64,000 bases of DNA from Mucilaginibacter aquaedulcis (GTDB lineage: Bacteria > Bacteroidota > Bacteroidia > Sphingobacteriales > Sphingobacteriaceae). Below, piece by piece: positions 25,228 through 35,000 of this stretch. The notes under the pieces were generated by a model. The model did no database searches. It was not told where the DNA came from and saw only the letters and a program-made list of their open reading frames with translations. Positions within the stretch are counted from its first letter, which is position 1. Each line of letters begins with the position of its first letter. The stretch covers positions 310,001 through 374,000 of the forward strand of contig NZ_JAUFPR010000003.1 in assembly GCF_030409325.1 (NCBI RefSeq), read 5' to 3'. The position numbers were made by a program, and so were the translations under genes.

Positions 25228-27015
25228 TTAAGCCGTGATGTATGCCGGCGTTGCATAGTTGATGTAAGCAATCAGGTCGCCTCCACTGGAAAATTGAAGC
25301 TCGTTCATGGAGAAGGCATTACCGCCCGGAAACACCAGTCCTTGCATTATGGAAATCGGTATGTCAGTCACATTTTTTGCTGCCAGTGTTTGTGCCCATG
25401 ATTTGATGGTTGAAATCATGCTGTTAGGATCGCCTTCAAAGAAATTAATGAAGCTGCCGAAGCTCACTTTTTGCGACTTATCCTGTGATACGCTGGTCAC
25501 TGCCGGCGCGAAATTACCGTTAGTGTCTGTAGCCAAAGTGTAGGAATCTGTTAATATGGTATCTACAACGTTCCCGTGTACATTTGACCCTTCGGTCAAT
25601 GAGTACCAAATAATTAACTCCTGGGTAACTACAATCGTATTATTTCCGCCCTGGGCAATTGTTAACGTAAAACTTGGTGTTAGTTGCTGGGAGTCACCTT
25701 GCTGGTTTTTGGAGTAACCAGTTCCGGATGGAGGAGTGTAACTAAACTTTACTAAGTATCCATCTTGATTTAAAGAGATGACTGGCACTTGACCAGCCTG
25801 AACAGAAGGGGTGTTTACCAACCACATTTCTTTATCATCACTCCAAGTCCATCCGGTTGTTGGAAGGTAGCAGTTGGTTTGCACATACGATAACAGCGCT
25901 TTGGAAAAATAACTGGCTAATGCTCCCGGACTAACTGCAATAACACCATGATAACTTGTAGGGCCATCAAACCAGTTCCAGTAAGGTAAACCGTCTAAAT
26001 AATAGTTATCTGAGTCACTGAAATCGGCGGTAGCCTGTCGTGCATCGCCATTCACCGCGCACAGGTAGTCCAGGGTAGGTAAACCTGGCTGATTTTCTTC
26101 CGAATCTCCTGATGCATCATCAATTTGTAGCTGAATATCAGTTACGCCAAAATCAGCAGAAGTATTTTCTTTGGGGATAAAATTGAATCCAAGAGCTGCT
26201 CTGCCATTGGTTGCCATCGTTTGCGCAAAAAATGGCAGGAAAACAGTATTCAATAGGTCATTCACGGCTGAACCGGAAGGTGCATCCTGAATTACTGGTG
26301 CACCATTCCATTGCGCATTATCAAGGTCAAGAACCAGCTGTTCGATGGTGAAAGCATTACCCAAAGCTGCTGCACGAGTTGCCACATCGTCTGAAACGTT
26401 TGTGCTGTCTGATATTGATTTTAATGGAACCTTTACGGTGAACCAGTATGGATTGGCTGCATTTTGTTTATACACCTCATAACTGGTAATTGCACTGTAG
26501 TTGCTGTTATAGTTAGCAACCGTGAGCGTCAAGTTTTGAAAGCATAATGTATAAATAGCGTACTGCCCGTCATCTACCAATTGCAGAATTTGTGCAGGCA
26601 TCTTAACAGAACCTGGTTTAGAAGGGTCTGGCGTAAATCCCAGTTCAAAGCTGATGGCATAACGTAAATATGTGTTTGATGGAAAAGGCGGGTAATTTAC
26701 CATGTATGGCATCGAGAGATTTTTGATGCTTTGAGGCATTGTTCCGATGCCATTCCATGCGGCTATTGAAAGCGGATCAAGATTGACATAATGGTCATAA
26801 AGCGACTGATCCCAGGCGGCCGGCAGGGGTACCACCTCCTTAGTGTTGGGTTCGATCATAAAGTACGCATTGAATACCGGCGAACCCCCGCTGCCTGTTT
26901 TAGGCTTTTTAAACTCATTGACGTATTGTTTAATAACATAGTTCAACGCCTGCTCGGTTGAAGCAACTACTACGTCGAAACCGTAGGCTGATAGATCTGA
27001 ATCTTGTGCTGCCAT
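25228..27015 (-). CDS. P47/TULIP-like 595-residue protein
   Basis: A large soluble beta-rich protein. Its opening (LSAYGFDVVVASTEQALNYV, residues 8-27) resembles the start of Clostridium P47/OrfX-type proteins, where a YGWD-like motif begins a lipid-binding TULIP domain, and the closing GLVFPGGNAFSMNELQFSSG followed by a beta strand is also typical of that group. The assignment is from memory of the family. P47 and OrfX proteins accompany neurotoxin and insecticidal toxin genes; their TULIP folds may bind lipids. There is no signal peptide. Its partner here is the 1214-residue giant protein immediately downstream, making a two-gene effector unit. Confidence 0.7.
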   Translation of the reverse strand: MAAQDSDLSAYGFDVVVASTEQALNYVIKQYVNEFKKPKTGSGGSPVFNAYFMIEPNTKEVVPLPAAWDQSLYDHYVNLDPLSIAAWNGIGTMPQSIKNLSMPYMVNYPPFPSNTYLRYAISFELGFTPDPSKPGSVKMPAQILQLVDDGQYAIYTLCFQNLTLTVANYNSNYSAITSYEVYKQNAANPYWFTVKVPLKSISDSTNVSDDVATRAAALGNAFTIEQLVLDLDNAQWNGAPVIQDAPSGSAVNDLLNTVFLPFFAQTMATNGRAALGFNFIPKENTSADFGVTDIQLQIDDASGDSEENQPGLPTLDYLCAVNGDARQATADFSDSDNYYLDGLPYWNWFDGPTSYHGVIAVSPGALASYFSKALLSYVQTNCYLPTTGWTWSDDKEMWLVNTPSVQAGQVPVISLNQDGYLVKFSYTPPSGTGYSKNQQGDSQQLTPSFTLTIAQGGNNTIVVTQELIIWYSLTEGSNVHGNVVDTILTDSYTLATDTNGNFAPAVTSVSQDKSQKVSFGSFINFFEGDPNSMISTIKSWAQTLAAKNVTDIPISIMQGLVFPGGNAFSMNELQFSSGGDLIAYINYATPAYITA

Positions 27016-27718
27016 AATAATTGTTTTTTTTGTGTATGAATTGTTTTTATTGTTTACTAATTATATAAATGCCTGGACAGATTGGACAATAGCAAGCCCT
27101 ACACATGATTATAATGCGTTGTAAGGTGGTTGTACAGTTTTGTTATAAATTGTGACTGATGATACTTATCGTATCTGCCGAAACCGGTATTTTATTACCA
27201 ATGATTTTGCCTGTTAGTTACATTTAACCGGCATGGTTTGCTGTATTATCTATGTTCCATATCGCTGCTTTTCATGATACAAAGTAACCGCGTTATCAAT
27301 TGAAAGCCAATAGCTTAAATACGCTATTCTATTGGTCATGAATTTCATTCATAGATAAAAAGCAGGACTTGAAGCGTGTAACAGATAAGAAAATTAGCCA
27401 AATTGGTTACGGGAAATAAAGAGAGGAACATGTGCATTATAACCGGCAAGGGCTATTGGCAAAGGCTACAGAAAACAATTGTATTTGTACAACTTAAAAA
27501 AACGGGCATCAATTTTAATGCTGCGAATGCTTACGAAATAAGCGTAGTTGAGCTTTTTATTGGAGATGTATTTGCCTGGAATAAAACTTAGCATCCGGCA
27601 AATTTAGATTGATTACAGTGGAGTAGTTGCGGAATATATAAAAGCCTGATAATTGATGGTGTGGGTAAAAATAAGGCCTAACAGATTTGGGAAAAGCAAA
27701 GTCATGTAAAAAAGAACC
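27016..27718. other. gene-free stretch before the P47-like gene
   Basis: About 700 bases between the P47-like gene and a response regulator. It must hold the promoter of the two-gene effector unit. I see no clear -7 box or hairpin; one 62-codon plus-strand frame (27403-27591) looks random. A long leader or an unannotated RNA is possible but not supported. Confidence 0.35.
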
Positions 27719-28324
27719 CTAAAGTGAGTGCTGGTTGCTACGATGCATTTTCTGATAAATATTCCTGATAAGAAAATTAATTTCCGATACTTCAACAGAT
27801 AAATCACCGGCAATCTGCATAATGCTATAACCCTTCGAAAATTGGGTGAGCAATATCTCTTCGCTATTGGAAAGAGCTGGTGCATTTTCTTCATTGTTAG
27901 CAACACTCTTGTGGAAATAATTTAAAGCGCGATTGGCTATCTCGGGAGTTATGGATGCACCACCATTATACACGGTGATAATTTCTTCGATCAACTTTGA
28001 GTTAGTTGTTTTTTTTAATATATAACTGTGTGCACCCGCAACCAGAGCATCAAAAAGATTATCATCGTCTTCAAAAACAGTCTGCATAATAATTAATGTT
28101 TCAGGAAAGTACTTTTTTAAAAGTTTTACTCCTTCAAGCCCTGTTACACCAGGCATATGAACATCCATTAAAACAACATTGGGTACTTCTGACGCTAAGT
28201 TTTGAGCAAGATCAGAACAATCTTCATATATGCCGATGCATTGCATATTGCTCTGAAAACTTATAAGTAAACTGATCGCTTCGGATCTTTCTCTGTGATC
28301 ATCAAATATGACAATCTTGATCAT
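27719..28324 (-). CDS. NarL-type response regulator with divergent HTH
   Basis: A 201-residue response regulator. The receiver domain (about 1-122) is complete: acidic pair in IFDDH (7-11), phospho-acceptor Asp in VLMDVHMPG (about 51-59) and Lys in YILKK. The C-terminal LuxR-type helix-turn-helix is present but off-consensus: ALSNSEEILLTQFSKGYSIMQIAGDL, then EVSEINFLIRNIYQKM where a paralogue 3.5 kb away has FTVNNHMKNIYQKM. It also lacks the final helix. It may bind DNA poorly or act by dimerising with the paralogue. It lies in the minus-strand block just upstream of the effector genes. Confidence 0.88.
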   Translation of the reverse strand: MIKIVIFDDHRERSEAISLLISFQSNMQCIGIYEDCSDLAQNLASEVPNVVLMDVHMPGVTGLEGVKLLKKYFPETLIIMQTVFEDDDNLFDALVAGAHSYILKKTTNSKLIEEIITVYNGGASITPEIANRALNYFHKSVANNEENAPALSNSEEILLTQFSKGYSIMQIAGDLSVEVSEINFLIRNIYQKMHRSNQHSL

Positions 28325-28379
28325 ATGCTAAAGTTTGTGTATAATCTACGTAATAACTACCCCGATGGTTTTTATTGAC

Positions 28380-28417
28380 ATAAGCCCCACTGCCAGTTTT
28401 CTGGCATAGGGGCTTAT
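28380..28417. terminator. strong hairpin between membrane-protein gene and regulator
   Basis: ATAAGCCCC, inner stem GCCAG/CTGGC, GGGGCTTAT: a long two-part stem followed by TCTTTTTAATT on the plus strand. It lies 36 bases after the stop of the minus-strand membrane-protein gene and probably separates that operon from the response regulator gene. Confidence 0.65.
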
Positions 28418-28452
28418 TCTTTTTAATTAAATATGATAGTCTTATTTTCGCA

Positions 28453-29220
28453 TTAATCCAGCGGTTGAGTAACTGCCGTAGGATTCTGATTAGCTGTGGA
28501 CTTATTATCTGTGGTGGCTGAGGTTGATACAGATGACTGAGGGTCATTCTCTTTTGTTTTAAGTATTACAAAGGTAGCGCTGCTTATACCTGTTAAAGCC
28601 AAAATGGTATTGCTCAGCTCAGGCAGATCACAACCTGAAGTAACCAGAGAAACCTTGTAAAGATATACCACCATGGCTATTATAGTCCATATCAAATTTT
28701 GGAATCTACTGATGCTGATACCATTACTATCAGACAAAATATCTATAAAGAAGCCCTGTGAGGGTGAGTTTTGATACCGTGGCCGGTTATCGTTAATTTC
28801 GTTTTTGTCAATTACTGACGAGGCTACCGTAGTACCGGCAAAAATACCCATTAATACAAGTGCAGTTTGATTAATACTGCCGCTGGCACAATCCCCTTTG
28901 CAAAGTGAAAGGTAGATATATACTGATGAAATGATGACTGTCCAAAAGCCAAATTGAACCTTTGTTAAATTAAACGGGGCTTTTTTATCAACAAGCGGCC
29001 AGCGCTTGTTCTGTTGCAAAATTTGTGCGTTTTGCTCAAACTCATCGCTATTACTGATTTCATCCCGTAAAATATTACTATACTTTGCAAGTATGAAAAA
29101 CAAGGTTACAATTAACAGGATGATGACCACAACGGCATTGCACCTGATTTCATAAGAATTGATGTCTTTGCATCCCGAGAAAATAACACACAGGAGTAAC
29201 AGATAAAGAAACTGTTTCAT
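28453..29220 (-). CDS. multi-pass membrane protein of unknown function
   Basis: A 255-residue protein starting with a lipoprotein-like or signal-anchor segment (LLLLCVIFSGC, Cys17), then helices at about 28-46, 88-106, 118-135, 180-198 and 209-224. Two repeats of a similar unit are visible: FGFWTVIISSVYIY…ALVLMGIFAGTT and FQNLIWTIIAMVVYLY…ILALTGISSATF, so the protein arose by internal duplication. The C-terminal 30 residues are Ser/Thr/Asn-rich and disordered. I know similar duplicated membrane proteins only as uncharacterised families. It belongs to the membrane set of the 15-kb block. Confidence 0.78.
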   Translation of the reverse strand: MKQFLYLLLLCVIFSGCKDINSYEIRCNAVVVIILLIVTLFFILAKYSNILRDEISNSDEFEQNAQILQQNKRWPLVDKKAPFNLTKVQFGFWTVIISSVYIYLSLCKGDCASGSINQTALVLMGIFAGTTVASSVIDKNEINDNRPRYQNSPSQGFFIDILSDSNGISISRFQNLIWTIIAMVVYLYKVSLVTSGCDLPELSNTILALTGISSATFVILKTKENDPQSSVSTSATTDNKSTANQNPTAVTQPLD

Positions 29221-29274
29221 GATTAAAGAGTTGTAAATTTTAAAATGTTGTATAATAGTTTTTGAATTAGCCGA

Positions 29275-30096
29275 TTAATGTTTCTTAATAATGGGCCTGA
29301 TCGGGATTTCGGTATACTTTTTTTCAACTGCCTGATCTATATCAAAAACATAGTATTGCTTCAGTTCTCTTATAATATTATTATACGGAAGGTAACTGAT
29401 GGCTGAGCTTCCGTTGAACGGATGATCCAAAGTGTATAACAGGAACATGCACATACCAATGAAGCTGGATAAAAAGAACAGGTAAATCCGTTTCAAATTT
29501 TGTGACGGAACGTTAAAGAAATAGGAAAAGACTACCAGCATTACACTGCCTATTTTTAGGATTAGCCAAACAATTGGGGGCACCTGTGAACGATTATGAC
29601 TGAGCCTATCGCGGCGCAGGTCACTTATCGCGCTCAAATCAAGGTCAATCACGTTAAAAACGCCTTCCTGCATTTTATCAGCAGGATGATGTTTCAGTAA
29701 CATCATCCGCAGGCCTGGAATAGCACTTGGCTGATCTTGTTCGTTCGCGGCTTTCATTCGCCATTCCTGTTTAACTACCTGGTTGCAGTAGTTATAAAGT
29801 GCAAAATTCAAAGGCGTTTTTAAGCTATCTGGCAGTGTGGAGGTGTGAGCCATGATACTGTTTATTTTATCAGTTTCGTTTTCTATTGTTTTATTCAACC
29901 CCTCGTAATTCTCCCATACCGCAACAATTACGAATGCCAGGACTAAAGAATAAATCATACTTATGCCCCCAAACATGATCCCCGCTACTTCGTTACCCTG
30001 TTTTGCGGGCTGCCGGTAAATCAGGTTAAAAACGTATAACCCAATTTGAGCGAGCAAAACAAATGTTCCGACAAGTAGTATACTATAAATATTCAT
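29275..30096 (-). CDS. DUF4239-like membrane protein
   Basis: A 273-residue integral membrane protein with an N-terminal pair of helices (about 5-25 and 41-62, GGISMIYSLVLAFVIVAVWENY) and a C-terminal pair (about 183-200 and 210-226). A soluble segment in between has NETDKINSIMAHTSTLPDSLKTPLNFALYNYCNQVVKQEW. This is the bestrophin-like DUF4239 layout with its conserved A-F-x-I-V-x3-WENY segment. Function in bacteria is unknown; a channel or scaffolding role is speculation. It lies 54 bases upstream of the previous gene and is probably co-transcribed. Confidence 0.78.
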   Translation of the reverse strand: MNIYSILLVGTFVLLAQIGLYVFNLIYRQPAKQGNEVAGIMFGGISMIYSLVLAFVIVAVWENYEGLNKTIENETDKINSIMAHTSTLPDSLKTPLNFALYNYCNQVVKQEWRMKAANEQDQPSAIPGLRMMLLKHHPADKMQEGVFNVIDLDLSAISDLRRDRLSHNRSQVPPIVWLILKIGSVMLVVFSYFFNVPSQNLKRIYLFFLSSFIGMCMFLLYTLDHPFNGSSAISYLPYNNIIRELKQYYVFDIDQAVEKKYTEIPIRPIIKKH

Positions 30097-30209
30097 TTTT
30101 TCTATTACTTTATTTTTTACGCCCTTTAACTCCCCAAACGCAGAACAAAGACGAACAAGGTTTTAACTGAAAGCGATTTACAACAGTTCTGATATGAAAT
30201 TTCCCCGTA

Positions 30210-30545
30210 TCAAACTTTGAATAACCCTGTTACCGTATTGATTATAAGACCGATAAGAGAACCCTTGAACTGATCAAGCTTTACCTCGGCAAGCCCGGCT
30301 TGCTTAAGCGCTGTCATTTCGTTTAAGCCGGCCTCTTCTTTTAAAAGATACCCCAAATCATCTGGAGTAAGTGTACCACTCACAACCTCCTGGGTCCATC
30401 GCTCAAGGTTAGCTTTCATGCTTTCCAATGCGTTTTCTCCATCTGCTTTTGCAGCATCATAATATCCTTGCAGCGAAGTTTTTGCAATTGATGCTACGCC
30501 CGTTTCAAGGCTTTGAAATACTTCATTGAAATTTATTGCGCTCAT
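30210..30545 (-). CDS. small helical protein with hydrophobic tail
   Basis: 111 residues from the ATG at 30545, which lies 8 bases after the lipoprotein stop; the longer frame would overlap that gene. It is almost wholly helical (FNEVFQSLETGVASIAKTSLQ, ALESMKANLERWTQEV) and ends in a short hydrophobic stretch GSLIGLIINTVTGLF. No family recognised. Size, amphipathic helices and the tail are compatible with a membrane-active or holin-like accessory protein, but this is inference. It is tightly coupled to the lipoprotein gene. Confidence 0.72.
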   Translation of the reverse strand: MSAINFNEVFQSLETGVASIAKTSLQGYYDAAKADGENALESMKANLERWTQEVVSGTLTPDDLGYLLKEEAGLNEMTALKQAGLAEVKLDQFKGSLIGLIINTVTGLFKV

Positions 30546-30552
30546 ATTATTA

Positions 30553-30999
30553 TTAGTTAGTAGCCTGTTGAGTTTTAATTTTTCCGCTTTCCAATTGAGA
30601 TACCTGGTCAAATGCCTGACCAATCAAAATCTGTGATTCTTTTATAAAAACCGGGCTAAGGGTTCCTTCATTTTTCCATCTCCTGATAAATCCTCCGTAG
30701 AGATTTTGGTTGGTATCTCTTAGCATTACCCACATTTTTTCAGACAACTCGTTTTTAGGTCGGTTTCTTTCGTACGCTACCATTTTATCCATGGCCGTAT
30801 TAACTGTTGTTATATCGGAAACATGCGTGTCATACTGTTGAGAAGCAAGGTTCATAACATTTAATGCATCTACTTTAAGCGAGGTGCTTTGCGCGTAAGC
30901 GTATTGGTCAAACCTGGAGATGGTAGCGCAACCTGCCAGCACAATGATTGAAGCGGCCACGAGCATATGCTTTACGCCGGGATAATAATTTCTATTCAT
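30553..30999 (-). CDS. lipoprotein of unknown function
   Basis: 148 residues from the ATG at 30999 (an upstream ATG at 31029 adds ten hydrophilic residues). The signal peptide ends in the lipobox LAGC (about Cys24), then a helical mature part with VSDITTVNTAMDKMVAYERN and LYGGFIRRWKNEGTLSPVFIKESQ. No family recognised. It is the first gene of an operon with the small helical protein. In a locus with a muramidase it could play an outer-membrane (spanin-like) role, which is inference from context alone. Confidence 0.75.
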   Translation of the reverse strand: MNRNYYPGVKHMLVAASIIVLAGCATISRFDQYAYAQSTSLKVDALNVMNLASQQYDTHVSDITTVNTAMDKMVAYERNRPKNELSEKMWVMLRDTNQNLYGGFIRRWKNEGTLSPVFIKESQILIGQAFDQVSQLESGKIKTQQATN

Positions 31000-31247
31000 T
31001 TTGTTGTTTTTATGTTGATCATTTGACATTTCGTCATCAGGCTATCAATTACAATTGCATTGATATTGCACTATCAGCTTCTTAGTCAAAATGATAGGCC
31101 TTTGTGACGTTGACAAAGTTAGGGGGGAGTGGTATACCGGAAAATAGCTTAAATAAGCTAATTAGGATTGAGATTAAAAGAGAAAAGGAGATAGATAAAT
31201 ACTTACCTTTAGACTACAGCCGTAGAGATCAGCCGAACACAACATAG

Positions 31248-31889
31248 TCAAACAATGTTTTTTTGTATAGCGGTGGCCACCGCTTCTGAAACATTGTGTA
31301 CCTGCATCTTTTGGTAGATGTTTTTCATGTGGTTGTTAACCGTAAATACTGATATAAACAGCTCTGCTGCTATCATTTTTTGGCTGGAACCTTTTACAAG
31401 GCAGGAGAGAACGTCAATTTCACGTTTTGACAACTCATACCCAGCTTGTGCTTTATTCTTTTTTATTGATTGCGTACTGAAGTGCTGCAATACTCGCCGT
31501 GCAATAGAGGGAGTCATTGGAGCGCCCCCGCCTACTACCTCCATAATTCCTGCAATTAACTGGTCATTTGGTGTTTTCTTCAGTATGTAACCATCTGCTC
31601 CGGCAAGCAGGCATTGAAACAAATTATCGTCATCGTCAAAAACTGTCTGCATGATAACGTGAATATGTGGAAAATGGGTTTTCAACAACTTTACCCCCGC
31701 CAGCCCGTCAATTCCGGGCATGTGAATATCCATCAATACAACATCCGGAGTATTGTTTTTGATGTTGCGGATCAAATTAGAGCAGTCAGTATATTCACCG
31801 CCCATTTCCATATCCGGATGTAGATCGATCAGCAATTTAAGTGCTTCTCGCCTCGCCTGGTGATCATCAAATACCGCTATTTTAATCAT
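31248..31889 (-). CDS. NarL/LuxR-type response regulator
   Basis: A 213-residue response regulator: receiver (about 1-122) with FDDH, phospho-acceptor in VVLMDIHMPG and Lys in GYILKK, then an intact LuxR-type HTH (about 148-210, ELSKREIDVLSCLVKGSSQKMIAAEL…VNNHMKNIYQKMQV). It is a close paralogue of the regulator at 27719; both share MIK-I start, MQTVF-DDDNLF and GA-TP-IA segments. It lies 188 bases downstream of a sensor kinase on the same strand and is its natural partner. It probably controls the membrane and effector genes of this block. Confidence 0.93.
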   Translation of the reverse strand: MIKIAVFDDHQARREALKLLIDLHPDMEMGGEYTDCSNLIRNIKNNTPDVVLMDIHMPGIDGLAGVKLLKTHFPHIHVIMQTVFDDDDNLFQCLLAGADGYILKKTPNDQLIAGIMEVVGGGAPMTPSIARRVLQHFSTQSIKKNKAQAGYELSKREIDVLSCLVKGSSQKMIAAELFISVFTVNNHMKNIYQKMQVHNVSEAVATAIQKNIV

Positions 31890-32077
31890 GATCTGAAAAT
31901 TAATTTTTCAACTTAATAATAAACGGTGTGGGTTAAGATATAGGAAGTATCTGCATCAAACGAATGATTTGCGTCGTCAAATCTTCGCTATTACAATTTA
32001 CGTATATTTTTTAAAACGAAAATACTTAAAATAAATTAATTTAAAAGCTAATATTCTAATTTACAGAGACTTTTAAA

Positions 32078-35000
32078 CTAAAACTTAAGCTGTATCTCCG
32101 TTCCTTCGCCGGGCGAGGAAATAATAGTTATTTTCCCTTTGAGTGAGGCTGCTCTGAATTGCATATTGGCCAGCCCGTTACCACTTTTCTTTAAATTCGC
32201 CACATCAAAACCTTTGCCATCATCTTTTATTGTTAAACTGATTAGTTTTTGATCCGTTGTAAGGGTAATCCAAACGGTTTTTCCATTTGCGTATTTGGCA
32301 ACGTTATTCAGGGCTTCTTTATAAATAAGGTAAAACTCGCGCCGTTTTTCCATTGATAATTTCGACCGCTTAAGATTGTCATCAAAGTTAAAATGCAACA
32401 TATATCCTTTAGCTTCAAATAATTGATAAGCATGCTCTCTCATTCTGCTTATAATATGTTCAAAAGCATCATTTTTTGTATTAATGTTCCAAACAATATC
32501 ATTCATTGATTCCATGATTTCAGTTGCGTAATCAGCTATCTTTTTCAATAAAGGTTCATTATCGAATGTTGCGTTGTTGACATGATCATGTACAATTTTT
32601 GAATAGATAGCAATACTGCTAACAGATGAACCCACCTCATCATGAAGATCTCTTGCGATACGGTTGCGCAGCCTGTTTAATCTGGCCAGTTGTAATAAAC
32701 GTTCCCTGTAAATCAGATAGGTAAAAGAAATGGTGCTTGATACTGCCAGTGTATAAAACCACCATGTTCTGTACCAAGGGGGTACAACAATAACAACCAA
32801 TGATCTTGCTTTCTTTCCCCAAACACCATTTTTAAAACTGGCTTGCACAATAAACCTGTACTCGCCTGGGTCAAGATTGGTATAGGTGGCTTCGTAAGTG
32901 GTACCTGAGTATATATAATCTTTATCAAAGCCTTCCATTTGATATCGGTAAACGATATTACCTGGTTTCCGGAAGTCCATCGCAGCAAATTGAAAAGTTA
33001 CTACGTTTTGAGCATATTTTAGTATGATTTTGCTGCTAAAATTGATATTTTCCTCCAGGGGAGAACCTGGTGATGATGCCGCCACAGGCTTGTTGAACAA
33101 TCTGAGTTGTGTAAATACAACCTCCGGAGCTTTGAGCGGTTTAATGTTTTTGGGATCAAAATAATTGATCCCATTTACTCCGCCAAAGACAAATAACCCA
33201 TCTTCCGTTTGGCAATAAGCATATCTGTTAAATTCATTACCTTGTAAACCATCTGTAGCATCAAAATTTCTGAACTGGTTTTCCTTAACATTAAAGGCAC
33301 TTAGGCCCTTATTGGTACTCAGCCATAAATTGCCAAGGCTATCGGGCAAAATTCCGTACACCACATTATTAGCCAAGCCCTTTTTAGTGTCATAACGCAA
33401 AAACTTGCCAGAATACTTGTCAAGTCTATTCAATCCTCCACCTTTTGTGCCCACCCATAAATATCTCAACGGATCATTGAAATCTTTACAAAATGACAAG
33501 ACAAAATTACTGCTCAAGGATGCGCTATCTCCGTGAATGTACTGATAGTTATGTACCATACGGCGTGTTTCTAAGTCGAACTGGAACACGCCGTTTACAG
33601 ACCCAAGCCAAAGTGATCCGTTTTCTTCATAGATTGCTTGTAAAAAATCGTATTCGTAGTTTTCAAGGTTTATTGGATACTTATATAAATTGAACCGGCG
33701 TGTCGCCGGCTCATACTCTACCAGGTTTTTGTTATATCCCATCCAAACATTATTCGCGCTATCTACATAAACAGGGAAAGGTAGGGTGGTTTGACTGGTT
33801 TCTGGTAAACTAAAGGCTCTGGTTGTTTTGGCCACCATACTGTAATTCATCAGCTTGCCATTGGTTCCGAACCATAAGTTTTGACTGGCGTCTTTAGCCA
33901 TAGACAGAACACGGTATTTAGGAAAATTCTTAATGTTGGCCGGATTCAGAATTTTACTGACTTTGACCGAACTGCCTTCTATCAAAAATTTCTGAAAGTT
34001 ATTGGTGATTATACTTCCAAAATGGCCTGGCAATATTTGATAGGTATCCCCACTGGCTTTAATCAAATGAAACAGCGATATGTCCGGGTCGTATTTTAGT
34101 ATTCCGTAGCCTCCTGTACCTATCCAAATAAGGCCGGTTCTGTCAATAAAAAAATTAGTTATGGAACTTATAGCCGGCAACTGTGATTTTTCAAACGGAA
34201 CAATATTTCTGACCTGGGAGGTTTGCAGATTTATTTGTATTAGTTTTTCCCGGTTCAAAAGCCAGAGGACTTCATTTTTGTCTATTACCCACTCTACCTG
34301 TAGCGGATTATACTGATAGAGGATGTGTCCGTTCGTGAAATCATATCCGGAAAATTTAATCACGTTTTTATTGTTTAACAATAAAAAATGCCCAACGGTA
34401 TCTTCAACAATTTCCGGAATGAAAGACTGGTCGAGGGGCTTAAAACGGTATCGTTCCAGTACCTGATAGTCGCTTTTAAATTTGTTGTAAACAATTTCCA
34501 AAACACGATCGTTCGTTGTTAAAAACACTTGATTCCAGCTATCAATGAAAATATTTTCAGGACCGCTCCTAATCCGTTCAGCATCAAGTTCGTTTCCAAG
34601 GTTTATATGTGTAAACCTAATTCTATCGATAAAAGAAGTATCCGTGTTTTTTTGACTGCGGTCGGGAGGATCTTTGATTTCCATTCGGTCAATTCCACCC
34701 ACAGTTCTGATCCATAAGGCGCCCGACTGATCCTCTTTGATACCAATGATTTTATCAGATCTTGGACCGTTGGTACTCGAGTGGCGAATATGGATGAATT
34801 TGTTGGTCCGCCTATCGAAAAAATCCAACCCATCGTGTCTGGTGCCTATCCATAGTCTGCTCTTTGAATCCTCAAAAACACAACTCAGATCCCCGCTGCC
34901 AATTGAAAAATCATTATCTCTGTCATGATTGTAGACCGTAAAATTATTTCCATCAAATTTATTTAATCCATCACTTGTACTGAACCACATAAATCCTTGT

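Noticed and set aside
27403..27591. 62-codon plus-strand frame in the long gap before the P47-like gene
   Set aside because: No ribosome binding site, no recognisable composition or domain, and opposite to all neighbours; most likely chance.
27613..27906. Minus-strand frame overlapping the response regulator at 27719
   Set aside because: Shadow frame; the receiver and HTH pattern of the other frame is clear, although its HTH is divergent.
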